This document shows, piece after piece, positions 45,920 to 54,734 of a stretch of DNA of 57,892 bases. The translations under genes were made by a program, and so were the position numbers. The notes under the pieces were generated by a model, which saw only the letters and a program-made list of their open reading frames with translations, ran no database searches and was not told the DNA's origin. Numbering within the stretch: position 1 is the stretch's first letter; every line of letters begins with the position of its first letter. Source of the DNA: Bacteroidaceae bacterium (GTDB taxonomy: Bacteria > Bacteroidota > Bacteroidia > Bacteroidales > Bacteroidaceae); assembly GCA_017958545.1 (NCBI GenBank), contig JAGDCM010000052.1, forward strand, positions 1 through 57,892, written 5' to 3'.

Positions 45920-45927
45920 TATCTTTG
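45920..45927 (+). promoter_or_regulatory. -7 promoter box for the cstA pair
   Basis: TATCTTTG ends 31 nt before the ATG at 45959. It is back-to-back with the divergent box 13 bp away. Confidence 0.65.
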
Positions 45928-45958
45928 CGCCCGAATAAGAAAAATACGTCACAGAATA

Positions 45959-47434
45959 ATGGCGAGTTTTATCATTTCTCTGGTAGTTTTGCTGGCTGGC
46001 TACTTCATCTACGGCACTTTTGTCGAAAAAGTGTTCGGTGTGGATGAACGACGTACCATGCCTTGCGACACACACCGCGACGGCATTGACTTCACTCCGA
46101 TGCCGACATGGAAAGTATATACGGTGCAATTCCTCAATATTGCCGGTACGGGCCCCATTTTCGGTGCTCTGATGGGCATTCTCTACGGTCCGGCAGCATT
46201 CTTGTGGATTGTTTTCGGATGTCTGCTTGGAGGAGCGATGCACGACTATATGGCCGGCATGATAAGTATCCGTCGCAGCGGTGCCTCTCTGCCGGAGATT
46301 ATCGGCGATGAATTGGGTAGTTCCTGCCGCCTTGTGATGCGCGTTGTCACACTCGTGCTGATGGTATGTGTAGGTGCTTCGTTTATCATGATTCCTGCGG
46401 GACTGATGACTAATCTGATGTCGTCGTTCACATCTTCGTCTCTGCTCACATCAAATCTCTTTTGGACGGTGCTCATGTTCGCCTTCTATCTCTGCGTCAC
46501 GATATTCTCCGTAAGCAAGATAATGGGTAATATCTATCCCGTCTTCGGAGTGGCTCTGCTGGTGATGGCGGTGCTCATCGGTGTCTGCATATTCACGGAG
46601 CCCGGTACGGTTCCGTCGATTTCAACGGCATTTTCCGACCATTACCCTGTGCGCGAGGGTGTGACACCTCTCTTTCCAGGACTCTTCATCACCATTGCCT
46701 GCGGTGCTGTGAGCGGATTTCATGCCACACAGTCGCCTATGATGGGCCGCTGTCTGAAGAATGAAAAATACGGCCTGCGCTGCTTCTATGGTGCAATGGT
46801 CACAGAAGGTGTAGTGGCTTTGATATGGGCTGCGGCATCGATAAAGTATGCGGGAAGTTATCAGCATCTCTACGATCTGATGTCTGCGGGTGGCACTCAG
46901 AAGGTGAATCCTGCCGTAGTGGTGGATATGATGTGCCGCGACTGGCTTGGTACGGCCGGTCTCGTGCTTGCCGTGCTCGGCATCGTGGCTGCTCCTATCA
47001 GTACAGGCGGCAGTGCCTTCCGTGCTGCGCGTCTCATTCTGGCTGATTTCAGCGGCTACGGGCAGAAGACCATCCTGCGTCGCATCTTATTGTCGGTGCC
47101 ACTCTTTCTGGTGGCTGTGATGATGCTGAATGTGTCCAGTTTCAAGGTGCTGTGGCTCTATGTCAGCTGGTTCAATCAGGTGTTGGCCACCTTTACATTC
47201 TTCACCATTGCACACTGGCTGCGTCATCGCACTGACGGCGGAGGTATCTTGCCCAAGTATTCATGGCTGATTGCTTTCGTTCCGGCGGTGTTCATGTGCA
47301 GCGTGAGTGCCTGCTTTATTCTCATAGATTATGATAACGGTTTTGGTATGCAACCTCTGTGGGGCTATTTAATCGGTGGTGCCTTCACGCTTCTTACCAC
47401 AGCTATGTTCCTTAAATATCAGTTTAGAAAATGA
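45959..47434 (+). CDS. CstA-family carbon-starvation transporter, copy 1
   Basis: A protein of 491 residues, the short CstA type (E. coli CstA is about 700). It is a multi-helix membrane protein. The family block is FLNIAGTGPIFGALMGILYG, then CLLGGAMHDYMAGMISIRRSG and ASLPEIIGDELG. E. coli CstA and relatives import peptides or pyruvate when carbon is short; the substrate here is not evident. The long N-terminal extension from 45563 is rejected because it covers the promoter. It overlaps the next gene by 4 bp (ATGA). Confidence 0.93.
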   Translation: MASFIISLVVLLAGYFIYGTFVEKVFGVDERRTMPCDTHRDGIDFTPMPTWKVYTVQFLNIAGTGPIFGALMGILYGPAAFLWIVFGCLLGGAMHDYMAGMISIRRSGASLPEIIGDELGSSCRLVMRVVTLVLMVCVGASFIMIPAGLMTNLMSSFTSSSLLTSNLFWTVLMFAFYLCVTIFSVSKIMGNIYPVFGVALLVMAVLIGVCIFTEPGTVPSISTAFSDHYPVREGVTPLFPGLFITIACGAVSGFHATQSPMMGRCLKNEKYGLRCFYGAMVTEGVVALIWAAASIKYAGSYQHLYDLMSAGGTQKVNPAVVVDMMCRDWLGTAGLVLAVLGIVAAPISTGGSAFRAARLILADFSGYGQKTILRRILLSVPLFLVAVMMLNVSSFKVLWLYVSWFNQVLATFTFFTIAHWLRHRTDGGGILPKYSWLIAFVPAVFMCSVSACFILIDYDNGFGMQPLWGYLIGGAFTLLTTAMFLKYQFRK

Positions 47435-48801
47435 TAACGTTTACCGGTGCTCTTGTCATACTGCTCTTGGGCTATCTCTTTTACGGAGCTTTCGTAGAGC
47501 GTATTTTCGGAGCAAAAGCTGATGCCGCAATGCCCTGCGACACAAAACGCGACGGTGTGGATTACATGCCGCTGCCCACATGGAGGGTGTTTTTGATCCA
47601 GTTCCTCAATATTGCGGGTACAGGCCCCATCTTCGGAGCAATCATGGGCATACTTTTCGGTCCTATTGCCTATGTATGGATTGTCTTCGGATGCATCTTC
47701 GCTGGGGCGGTACACGACTATCTCTGCGGCATGATCAGTGTGCGCAAGGGTGGAGCCTCGCTGCCCGAAATCGTGGGCGATGAACTCGGCGGTGTCATGC
47801 GCCAGGCTATGCGTGTGCTTTCTCTTGTGCTTCTCGTGATGGTTGGCACGGTGTTTGTTATCACTCCTGCTGCACTTCTCAACAGTCTCGTGCCGTCGCA
47901 AGGGTGGTGGTTTTCTACGAACTTCTGGGTTACCATTATTTTCGCCTATTTTATTCTTGCCACACTCCTGCCTATAGACAAAGTTATCGGCCGTGCATAT
48001 CCTGTCTTCGGCTTGGCCTTGCTTCTGATGGCCGTCGGAGTAGGGGTTTGCATTTTTGTAATGCCAGGTCACACGCCGGAAATCACTGAGGGATTTCTCG
48101 TCAACCATAATCCCGCCAACCACCACCCTTTCAGTGTACCCATCTTCCCAATGGTTTGTGTGACGATTGCCTGTGGTGCAATCAGCGGATTCCATGCTAC
48201 GCAGTCGCCTCTCATGTCGCGCTGCCTGAAGAACGAGCGCTACGGCCGTCCGATATTCTACGGTGCCATGATAATGGAGGGCGTCGTAGCTATGATATGG
48301 GCTGCAGCTTCCATCAAATTCGCAGACACGTTGCCCGGACAGGGTTCGGCCTATTTCAAACTGATGTCAATGGGTAATCCAAGTGTGGTGGTTCGTACGA
48401 TTTGCACCCACTGGCTTGGTACAGCCGGTGCCGTACTTGCCGTGCTGGGTGTTGTGGCAGCTCCCATCACCAGCGGCGATACAGCTTTCCGCAGCGCGCG
48501 TCTCATTGCGGCCGATTTCCTTCATATGAGGCAGCACACATTCCTGCGCCGCATCATTCTTTCCCTGCCTCTCTTTGTGATAGCATCCTTTGTCATGATG
48601 ATGGACTTCTACGCGCTGTGGCGCTATTTTGCGTGGACCAATCAGACGATGGCTATGATAATGCTGTGGACGGCCACCGTGTGGCTGTATCGTAAGGGGA
48701 AATGCTTTTGGATTGCGCTTATCCCCGCAGTCTTCATGACGGTGGTGTCGGTGCTCTACATACTTGTTGCCCCTGAAGGGTTCCATTTGAATATTCTTTA
48801 A
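47431..48801 (+). CDS. CstA-family carbon-starvation transporter, copy 2
   Basis: A protein of 456 residues, closely similar to the preceding gene across the whole length (FVERIFGAKADAAMPCDTKR, FLNIAGTGPIFGAIMGILFG, SGFHATQSPLMSRCLKNERYG). The pair looks like a tandem duplication with later divergence. The ATGA overlap suggests coupled translation and possibly a hetero-oligomer. It ends in a helical membrane segment without a soluble tail. Confidence 0.93.
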   Translation: MITFTGALVILLLGYLFYGAFVERIFGAKADAAMPCDTKRDGVDYMPLPTWRVFLIQFLNIAGTGPIFGAIMGILFGPIAYVWIVFGCIFAGAVHDYLCGMISVRKGGASLPEIVGDELGGVMRQAMRVLSLVLLVMVGTVFVITPAALLNSLVPSQGWWFSTNFWVTIIFAYFILATLLPIDKVIGRAYPVFGLALLLMAVGVGVCIFVMPGHTPEITEGFLVNHNPANHHPFSVPIFPMVCVTIACGAISGFHATQSPLMSRCLKNERYGRPIFYGAMIMEGVVAMIWAAASIKFADTLPGQGSAYFKLMSMGNPSVVVRTICTHWLGTAGAVLAVLGVVAAPITSGDTAFRSARLIAADFLHMRQHTFLRRIILSLPLFVIASFVMMMDFYALWRYFAWTNQTMAMIMLWTATVWLYRKGKCFWIALIPAVFMTVVSVLYILVAPEGFHLNIL

Positions 48802-48830
48802 CAACTATAAAAAACAAAAATTAATCTGCT

Positions 48831-49307
48831 ATGAAAAAAGTTCTTTTTGCATTGCTTCTGGTGTTGGCTTCCGTGAATGCGAACGCACAGTTTGAGAAGG
48901 GTACTCAGTATGGCAACACCTACCTCTCTGGTCTCGGCATTGGCTACAATGGTACGGATAAGTTCAATTTCGGTTTCGGCGGCGACTACGGCTACTTCAT
49001 TCAGAACAGTTGGATGCTGCGTGCCGGTGCAGCTTATCAGCATGTTGATGGCTACAATGCCTTCAAGCTCAACTTGGGTGCCCGCTACTATTTCAAGAAG
49101 TGCGGCATATTCACTGGTCTCGGCATGCAGTATGAGCACAAGGGTGAACCTTACAACTGGTTCCAGTTTGTTCCCGAAGCGGGCTACTGCTTCTATCTGA
49201 ACCACTACATCAGCGTTGAGCCTTCTGTCTATGCCGATCTCTGCTGCAACGACTGGAGCAACGGTAGCGGTTTCGGTCTGAAACTTGGCGTTGCCGTATA
49301 TTGGTAA
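48831..49307 (+). CDS. Small outer-membrane beta-barrel-like protein
   Basis: A protein of 158 residues with a signal peptide (MKKVLFALLLVLASVNANAQ). The mature part alternates aromatic and polar residues in strands (FNFGFGGDYGYFIQNSWMLR, FKLNLGARYYFKKCGIFTG) and ends in a strand with a terminal aromatic residue (GLKLGVAVYW), as outer-membrane barrels do. It probably forms an eight-stranded barrel. The function is unknown. A terminator follows. Confidence 0.8.
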   Translation: MKKVLFALLLVLASVNANAQFEKGTQYGNTYLSGLGIGYNGTDKFNFGFGGDYGYFIQNSWMLRAGAAYQHVDGYNAFKLNLGARYYFKKCGIFTGLGMQYEHKGEPYNWFQFVPEAGYCFYLNHYISVEPSVYADLCCNDWSNGSGFGLKLGVAVYW

Positions 49308-49326
49308 GTTGTAAGTTGAAAGTTGA
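49306..49326 (+). repeat. Three 7-bp repeats at the end of the barrel gene
   Basis: AAGTTGT, AAGTTGA, AAGTTGA run from the stop codon at 49305 onward. The motif resembles the AGTTGAC units near fhs. Confidence 0.6.
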
Positions 49327-49329
49327 AAA

Positions 49330-49359
49330 GGGGTCGCAGACTGCGGCCCCTAATTTTTT
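49330..49359 (+). terminator. Terminator of the beta-barrel gene
   Basis: GGGGTCGCAG pairs with CTGCGGCCCC (one G-T wobble) and is followed by TAATTTTTTA. Confidence 0.8.
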
Positions 49360-49374
49360 ATTCTTAATCGGCTG

Positions 49375-49382
49375 CAAAGGTA
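49375..49382 (-). promoter_or_regulatory. Orphan -7-like box on the - strand
   Basis: On the - strand this reads TACCTTTG, but no gene follows in that direction. A transcript would run antisense into the beta-barrel gene. It may be a chance match. Confidence 0.25.
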
Positions 49383-49521
49383 CGGAATTTTGCAGAAATG
49401 GTAAAGGTTATGGGTCATATTTATCGGTTATAGAGATTTTTTTTGTGTGTAGGGCTTTTTCTTTAACTGGGGAATTTTTTTTTTCTAACAGGTGAGCAGC
49501 AAATCCCTGAGTGAGGTACAT

Positions 49522-49631
49522 CAGCTATCGGCTACATATCGGTCATCAGTCGGGATTTTCCGATAGATTTCCGATACATCATCGATACATCCTCGATAGA
49601 TGCCCGATAGATGCCCGATAGATGCCCGATA
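49522..49631 (+). repeat. Array of ten 11-bp repeats
   Basis: Ten in-register 11-bp units fill 110 bp. The last three are identical GATGCCCGATA; before them come CATCCTCGATA, CATCATCGATA, GATTTCCGATA and ATTTTCCGATA. The first three, ending in TCGG plus one base, are more decayed. It lies in a 600-bp gene-free spacer (49308-49908) otherwise holding T-rich DNA, a terminator and a promoter. Confidence 0.85.
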
Positions 49632-49792
49632 GATGAGAAGTGTAAGTCTTGCAGAAATTGGTTTTCTGTGTTGAGTAAAACAGTGGATAAAAAAAGACTG
49701 TTTTGAATGAATCGGATACTTGATTTTCTTCCTCTGTGCAGAAATACACTTTTGTGTTTGGGGGATTTTGGGAGAAATTCGGAAAAAATATG

Positions 49793-49800
49793 TATCTTTG
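49793..49800 (+). promoter_or_regulatory. -7 promoter box for the 49.8-51.9 kb unit
   Basis: TATCTTTG is preceded by a TTTG at 49767-49770, 22 bp upstream, close to the usual -33 spacing. It lies 26 nt before a 19-codon ORF and 108 nt before the lipoprotein gene. Confidence 0.65.
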
Positions 49801-49826
49801 CACCGAAAAACCTAAATTACCATACT

Positions 49827-49886
49827 ATGATAATCACCAGTATTGCATTCGCCATCCTGGCCAACTCATGGGCTAAAAACAAGTGA
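49827..49886 (+). CDS. Possible 19-residue small hydrophobic protein
   Basis: ATG at 49827 opens MIITSIAFAILANSWAKNK and then TGA. Most of it is a short hydrophobic helix with a basic end. It sits at the normal leader distance from the -7 box and 22 bp before the next gene. It may be a leader peptide, a small membrane protein or a chance ORF. Confidence 0.35.
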   Translation: MIITSIAFAILANSWAKNK

Positions 49887-49908
49887 AATCAAAAAAAAGA
49901 CATACACC

Positions 49909-50481
49909 ATGAAAAAGACAATATCAGCTCTGGTTGCTCTTATGGCTTTTGCCTTTTGCATGAATGCCTGCACGAATGCACAGGCGAAGCAGAACCGCAG
50001 CGATGCCGACATCAAGGAGGAAGTCGCCCAAAGGGTGCAGGAAATATACGACACCGTGATACCCTGGTACAACAGCCACGAAGGCGACATCCGAAGCGTG
50101 AATGATTTCGACGAAAGGTTTCTCAGCAAGGAATTGCAGATGATGGGAGCGCAGGTGGGTGCAATTCTCCGTGAGCTTCACGAAAAGGGCGAGGACGACA
50201 TTCCTCCCGGCTATGATTACGACCACTGGGTGATGGGGCAGGACTGGGAAAACCTCAGCATAAAAACCGACTCCATCCACGTGCTTTCGCCTGATACTGC
50301 CGAAGCATACATGTGTATCACGAATTGCGGGTATCAGCAGAATTTCGTGCTTGTGATGGCTCGTGACGACAAGAACTGGTTCATTGACGATTTCCGCCAA
50401 TACGACGAGCAGACAAAGGCTTTTTCCATCTCCGACAAGAAGAATATACAGGATTATATCGAGGAAAATCGAACACGCTAA
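49909..50481 (+). CDS. DUF3828-like lipoprotein
   Basis: A protein of 190 residues. The signal sequence ends FAFCMNACTN, with Cys as a plausible lipid anchor although the lipobox is weak. The mature part has IYDTVIPWYNSHEGDI, FDERFLSKELQMMG and NFVLVMARDDKNWFIDDFRQ, a cystatin-like alpha/beta pattern like DUF3828. The function is unknown. The ATG at 49909 is preferred to the in-frame start at 49843, which lacks a signal peptide. It is the first full gene of a three-gene + unit. Confidence 0.72.
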   Translation: MKKTISALVALMAFAFCMNACTNAQAKQNRSDADIKEEVAQRVQEIYDTVIPWYNSHEGDIRSVNDFDERFLSKELQMMGAQVGAILRELHEKGEDDIPPGYDYDHWVMGQDWENLSIKTDSIHVLSPDTAEAYMCITNCGYQQNFVLVMARDDKNWFIDDFRQYDEQTKAFSISDKKNIQDYIEENRTR

Positions 50482-50491
50482 AAATAACGCT

Positions 50492-51220
50492 ATGAAAAAG
50501 ATTAGTTTTGCTCTGATTGCCATTTTCCTTGCCACAGCGAGCTATGCGCTGACGAAAAGCAATGATGAGTTGATGTGTTATGAGCCAACACCCCAATTCC
50601 CCGGCGGGGACAAGGCATGTCTGGAATTCGTTCGTCGGAACATACGTTATTCCGATGAGATGATAAAGAATGGTATTAAAGGGCGTGTTGTTGTTGGTTT
50701 CAAAGTGGAGAAAGACGGAAGCCTGAGCAATCTCCGCATCAAGAAGTCTGCGGATGCGCGCTTGAACGATGAGGCGCTGCGTGTTGTCAGAAGTATGCCG
50801 AAATGGAAGCCGGCGCTGGAAGACGGGAAACCGGTAGAAATGGAATATGTTCTTCCTGTAATGTTCGAGCTAAACGACCCCAGTTTTTACGAAAGGGATT
50901 CCGTGTATCTTATGCCAGAGGAGCGGGCGATGTTCCCCGGCGGAGATGCCGCTTGTCAGGAGTGGTTGCGCGACAACGTCCGTTATCCGGCTGACTGTCA
51001 GCGGCAGAAGGTGGAAGGACGTGTGTTGGTGACATTCGTGGTGCGCTACAACGGTATCATCACAGATGCGACAGTGATATCTAATGTTGACTATCGTCTC
51101 ATGGATGAGGCTTTCCGTGTTGTCGAAATCATGCCGAAATGGATTCCCGCCAAAGATAAAGGTCAGCCCGTCAGTATGCGTTACACGATACCGATTCAGT
51201 TCTCGTTGAAGAAAAATTAA
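50492..51220 (+). CDS. Periplasmic protein with two TonB C-terminal domains
   Basis: A protein of 242 residues with a cleavable signal peptide (MKKISFALIAIFLATASYAL). Two TonB_C domains follow: the first from PQFPGGDKACLEFVRRNIRY to MPKWKPALEDGKPV, the second from AMFPGGDAACQEWLRDNVRY to MPKWIPAKDKGQPV. There is no transmembrane anchor and no proline-rich spanner, so it does not look like an energy-transducing TonB. The function is unknown; binding to receptor plugs is possible. It starts 10 bp after the lipoprotein gene. Confidence 0.83.
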   Translation: MKKISFALIAIFLATASYALTKSNDELMCYEPTPQFPGGDKACLEFVRRNIRYSDEMIKNGIKGRVVVGFKVEKDGSLSNLRIKKSADARLNDEALRVVRSMPKWKPALEDGKPVEMEYVLPVMFELNDPSFYERDSVYLMPEERAMFPGGDAACQEWLRDNVRYPADCQRQKVEGRVLVTFVVRYNGIITDATVISNVDYRLMDEAFRVVEIMPKWIPAKDKGQPVSMRYTIPIQFSLKKN

Positions 51221-51242
51221 AATCATTGAAGGCGTGAATACA

Positions 51243-51941
51243 ATGGATTTGAGAAAGACGGTCTTTACAATACCCTTTCTGATGTTGTCGACGCAGATTT
51301 GTGCCCAATGTTATGAAGGAGAATTCGAAAAACTGCGTCGCAGCTATGAAGTGTTAAAAACGGATTCCTCTGCAGAAAACCAGTGGCTCTATTTTAACGC
51401 ATTCCCGAGTAACTGGAACGAGTTCGTCCTGACAGAACGGATGCTGGAGTGCAATCCTTCGAAAGAGCACAACATCGACAATTATATTGCGGCCTTGTTC
51501 CGACTGTCGGCGTTGGATGACACCCTGTTTTGCATCAAAATGATTAACCTCTCCATCGGGGGGCGTCTTGATGCCGACGGACCCAACATGTTCTTGCATG
51601 CGCTTCACGGGAGAATGGGATGCGCTGTCTGCAGTCCGTTTTCGGCAAAAGCCGGGAACAGGGAACAGAGTTGGGATCTGACGCTCCGGCTTCTCTCAGA
51701 TATTACCGAATGTGACTGCCTCCGCTTTTGGCAATACTATTGGTCCTCGCTGTACCACGAAGAAGACGGCGGTCATAAGGACGACCGCCATCGTCCGGAA
51801 TTGGAATGGCTGAAAAAGCGTTATCGGAAACAATATCCAGAACTCATGGCTCAGTCGGTTTTGGCCTACAGACAATTTGCCGGAGGAATCACTTTCAGCG
51901 GAGGCTACGATTCGTCCTATTGGGGTGTTGGGGAGAAGTAA
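51243..51941 (+). CDS. Secreted protein of unknown function
   Basis: A protein of 232 residues not recognised. The signal peptide is VFTIPFLMLSTQICAQ. The mature part is helical, with YFNAFPSNWNEFVLTERMLE and a Trp/Tyr-rich stretch (RFWQYYWSSLYHEEDGG). The ATG at 51243 is chosen over the GTG at 51234. It closes the three-gene unit and is convergent with uvrA. The last 38 bp before uvrA hold no clear terminator. Confidence 0.7.
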   Translation: MDLRKTVFTIPFLMLSTQICAQCYEGEFEKLRRSYEVLKTDSSAENQWLYFNAFPSNWNEFVLTERMLECNPSKEHNIDNYIAALFRLSALDDTLFCIKMINLSIGGRLDADGPNMFLHALHGRMGCAVCSPFSAKAGNREQSWDLTLRLLSDITECDCLRFWQYYWSSLYHEEDGGHKDDRHRPELEWLKKRYRKQYPELMAQSVLAYRQFAGGITFSGGYDSSYWGVGEK

Positions 51942-51980
51942 TCGTAGCGGTTGCTGATTTCCTGTAAAATGCAGTTTTGC

Positions 51981-54734
51981 TCAAAGTTTTTCCTTGAGAT
52001 AGCGGCCGGTGTAGCTGCATTCGGTTTCGGCAATAGTCTCGGGAGTACCCTCAGCTACGATATTGCCGCCCTCGCGGCCACCCTCTGGACCGAGGTCGAT
52101 AACCCAGTCGGCCGTCTTGATGACATCCATATTGTGCTCGATAATCAATATGGTGTGACCCTTCTGTATCAAGGCATCGAAACTTTCAAGGAGACGCTTG
52201 ATATCGTGATGGTGAAGTCCGGTGGTAGGTTCGTCGAAGATGAAGACTGTGGGTTCGACTTTCTCAAGACCAAGATAATAGGCGAGCTTCACACGCTGGT
52301 TCTCACCGCCTGAGAGGGTGGAGGAGCTCTGTCCCAGTTTGATATATCCAAGTCCGACATCTTGCAGGGGACGTAAGAGACGCACAATCTTCTTCTGACC
52401 GTATGCGGTGAAGAATTCGATTGCCTGATTGATTGTCATATTCAGGATGTCGAACACATTCTTGCCCTCGAAGCGCACTTCCAGAACGTCCGGTTTGAAG
52501 CGCTTTCCGTGGCACGATTCGCACTCGAGAACGAGGTCCGCCATGAACTGCATCTCTACGGTGATGGTGCCCTCTCCCTTACACTCCTCACAGCGTCCGC
52601 CTTCAGCATTGAAGGAGAAATGTGCAGGGGTGAATTCCATCTGTTCGGAGAGCGGCTGGGAGGCCAGCAGACGACGTATCTCATCCCACGCCTTGACATA
52701 GGTGACGGGATTGGAGCGCGTGCTCTTGCCGATGGGATTCTGGTCGACAAACTCGATGGAACGCACGCAGGCCTTGTCGCCCGCAAAATCCTTGAACTCA
52801 CCGGGACGATCGGAGACGAGATCCAGTTCGCGACGCATGCCGTTGTAGAAGATATCGCGCACAAGACTTGACTTGCCGCTGCCGGATACACCAGTGACGC
52901 AGGTCATCACATTGAGGGGAATGCGCACGTTGATACCCTTCAGATTATTGGCACGGGCACCGCGTATCTCGATGAAACGGTTCCACGGACGACGGCTCGT
53001 GGGAACGGGTATGTCGTCGCGCCCCAGGAGGAAGTCGAGAGTGTGTGAGACGACATCGGTGTCGGGATGCACCTTTGCATTCGGTTCGCCGCAGAACACC
53101 ACCTGTCCGCCCAGACGACCGGCCTCGGGACCAATATCGATAACCCAGTCGGCAGCGCGTATAATGTCTTCATCGTGCTCAACCACGACAACGGTGTTGC
53201 CCAGGTTGCGCAACTCCTTGAGAACGTGAATCAGACGCTCTGTGTCACGACTGTGCAGACCGATTGACGGTTCGTCGAGGATATAGAGCGAACCGACGAG
53301 GGCGCTGCCAAGCGAGGATGCCAGATTGATGCGCTGGCTTTCGCCACCCGAAAGGCTGTTGGACAGGCGCGAGAGCGTGAGATACGGCAGTCCCACTTCG
53401 ATGAGGAACGACAGGCGCGAAGTGATTTCTGTGAGCAGGCGCTGTGCTATCTGTTCCTCGGTGGGAGTGAGCGAGAGATTGCGGAACCATTCCAACAGTG
53501 CGCTCACAGGCATCTCCACCAGTTCAGTGATGGCTTTACCCCCGACCTTGACATAGGAGGCTTCCGGACGCAGACGTGTGCCTCTGCAGCGAGGGCAGAC
53601 GGCCTTGCCGCGATAGCGGGCCAGCATCACACGGTTCTGTATCTTGTACTGCGCTTGTCGCAGACTCTCGAAGAAAGCATCGATGGAGAGCAGTCCCCAT
53701 TCCTTCTCTTCCGGGAAGAGCGTCCATTGCACATCGGGAGACGGTTTGCCGTGCCACAGCCAGTCCTTCTCCGCCTGTGTGAGCTGGTAGTACGGTTTGT
53801 GGATAGGGAATCCGCGTTCGGAATTGAAACGTATGAACCAGGTTTTCCATTCACCCAGTTTTTCTCCTCGCCAGCACATCACAGCACCGTCGTAGACGGA
53901 GCGGCTGGTGTCGGGGATGACGAGACTCTCGTCGATACCGATGATACGTCCGTAGCCCTCGCACTCGGGGCAGGCACCGAGGGGAGAATTGAAGGCAAAA
54001 AGCTGGTCAGAGGGTTGCATGAATGTGATGCCGTCGGCCTCAAAGCGTGTGGAAAAAGTGTGGGTGATACCGGCAGGCATAACCTTAATCAGCATCTCGC
54101 CGCCGCCTTCGTAGAAGGCAGTCTCCACGGAGTCGGTGAGTCGGGAGAGAGATTCCTTGTCGCTCGCAACGGTGAGACGGTCGACAACGAGAAGTATGTC
54201 GTCCCCGTCCAGTTCGAAACGCTGGAATCCTTGTGCTTTCAGTGTCTCCACGCTGGATTTCGGGCGGCACATCACCATGAACTTTGTTCCTTCGCTGTAT
54301 TCCGACAGACAGCGGATGACATCCTCCACACCTTGTTTTTTCACTTCCTCGCCGGATATCGGGCTGAATGTGCGTCCGATGCGGGCATAGAGCAGACGGA
54401 GGTATTCATATATCTCTGTGGTGGTGCCTACGGTGCTGCGAGGGTTGCGCGAGGTGACCTTCTGTTCGATGGCAATGGCGGGAGGAATACCTGTGATGCT
54501 GTCGCACTCGGGTTTCTGCATACGTCCCAGGAACTGGCGTGCGTAGGCAGAAAGGCTTTCCACATAGCGCCGTTGTCCTTCGGCATAGAGAGTGTCAAAG
54601 GCAAGGGACGACTTACCGCTTCCCGACAGTCCTGTGATGACCACAAATTTGCCGCGCGGTATCTCTACGTCAATATTCTTCAGGTTGTTGACGCGCGCTC
54701 CTTTGATTTTGATGGAATCGCTTTCTGTGGACAT
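51981..54734 (-). CDS. uvrA: Excinuclease ABC subunit A
   Basis: A protein of 917 residues with two ABC modules. Walker A motifs are GLSGSGKSS (35-43) and GVSGSGKSS (about 615). Zinc ligands are in CPECEGYG (about 256) with CPRCRGTR (about 378), and CEECKGEG (about 715) with CESCHGKRF (about 738). ABC signatures are [14 protein letters not shown] and [14 protein letters not shown]. UvrA finds bulky DNA damage and loads UvrB. Its ATG directly follows the stop of the upstream GHL10 gene with no spacer. Confidence 0.97.
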   Translation of the reverse strand: MSTESDSIKIKGARVNNLKNIDVEIPRGKFVVITGLSGSGKSSLAFDTLYAEGQRRYVESLSAYARQFLGRMQKPECDSITGIPPAIAIEQKVTSRNPRSTVGTTTEIYEYLRLLYARIGRTFSPISGEEVKKQGVEDVIRCLSEYSEGTKFMVMCRPKSSVETLKAQGFQRFELDGDDILLVVDRLTVASDKESLSRLTDSVETAFYEGGGEMLIKVMPAGITHTFSTRFEADGITFMQPSDQLFAFNSPLGACPECEGYGRIIGIDESLVIPDTSRSVYDGAVMCWRGEKLGEWKTWFIRFNSERGFPIHKPYYQLTQAEKDWLWHGKPSPDVQWTLFPEEKEWGLLSIDAFFESLRQAQYKIQNRVMLARYRGKAVCPRCRGTRLRPEASYVKVGGKAITELVEMPVSALLEWFRNLSLTPTEEQIAQRLLTEITSRLSFLIEVGLPYLTLSRLSNSLSGGESQRINLASSLGSALVGSLYILDEPSIGLHSRDTERLIHVLKELRNLGNTVVVVEHDEDIIRAADWVIDIGPEAGRLGGQVVFCGEPNAKVHPDTDVVSHTLDFLLGRDDIPVPTSRRPWNRFIEIRGARANNLKGINVRIPLNVMTCVTGVSGSGKSSLVRDIFYNGMRRELDLVSDRPGEFKDFAGDKACVRSIEFVDQNPIGKSTRSNPVTYVKAWDEIRRLLASQPLSEQMEFTPAHFSFNAEGGRCEECKGEGTITVEMQFMADLVLECESCHGKRFKPDVLEVRFEGKNVFDILNMTINQAIEFFTAYGQKKIVRLLRPLQDVGLGYIKLGQSSSTLSGGENQRVKLAYYLGLEKVEPTVFIFDEPTTGLHHHDIKRLLESFDALIQKGHTILIIEHNMDVIKTADWVIDLGPEGGREGGNIVAEGTPETIAETECSYTGRYLKEKL

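Noticed and set aside
45563-45958. N-terminal extension of the first CstA protein
   Set aside because: It overlaps the GHL10 gene and both promoters; CstA homologues start at the first membrane helix.
49522-49635. CRISPR array
   Set aside because: The repeats are 11 bp and contiguous with no spacers, and no cas genes are present.
49579-49803. 74-residue ORF on the - strand over the 11-bp array
   Set aside because: Its end is only the translated repeat, it crosses the promoter for the + strand gene, and it has no domain or start signal.
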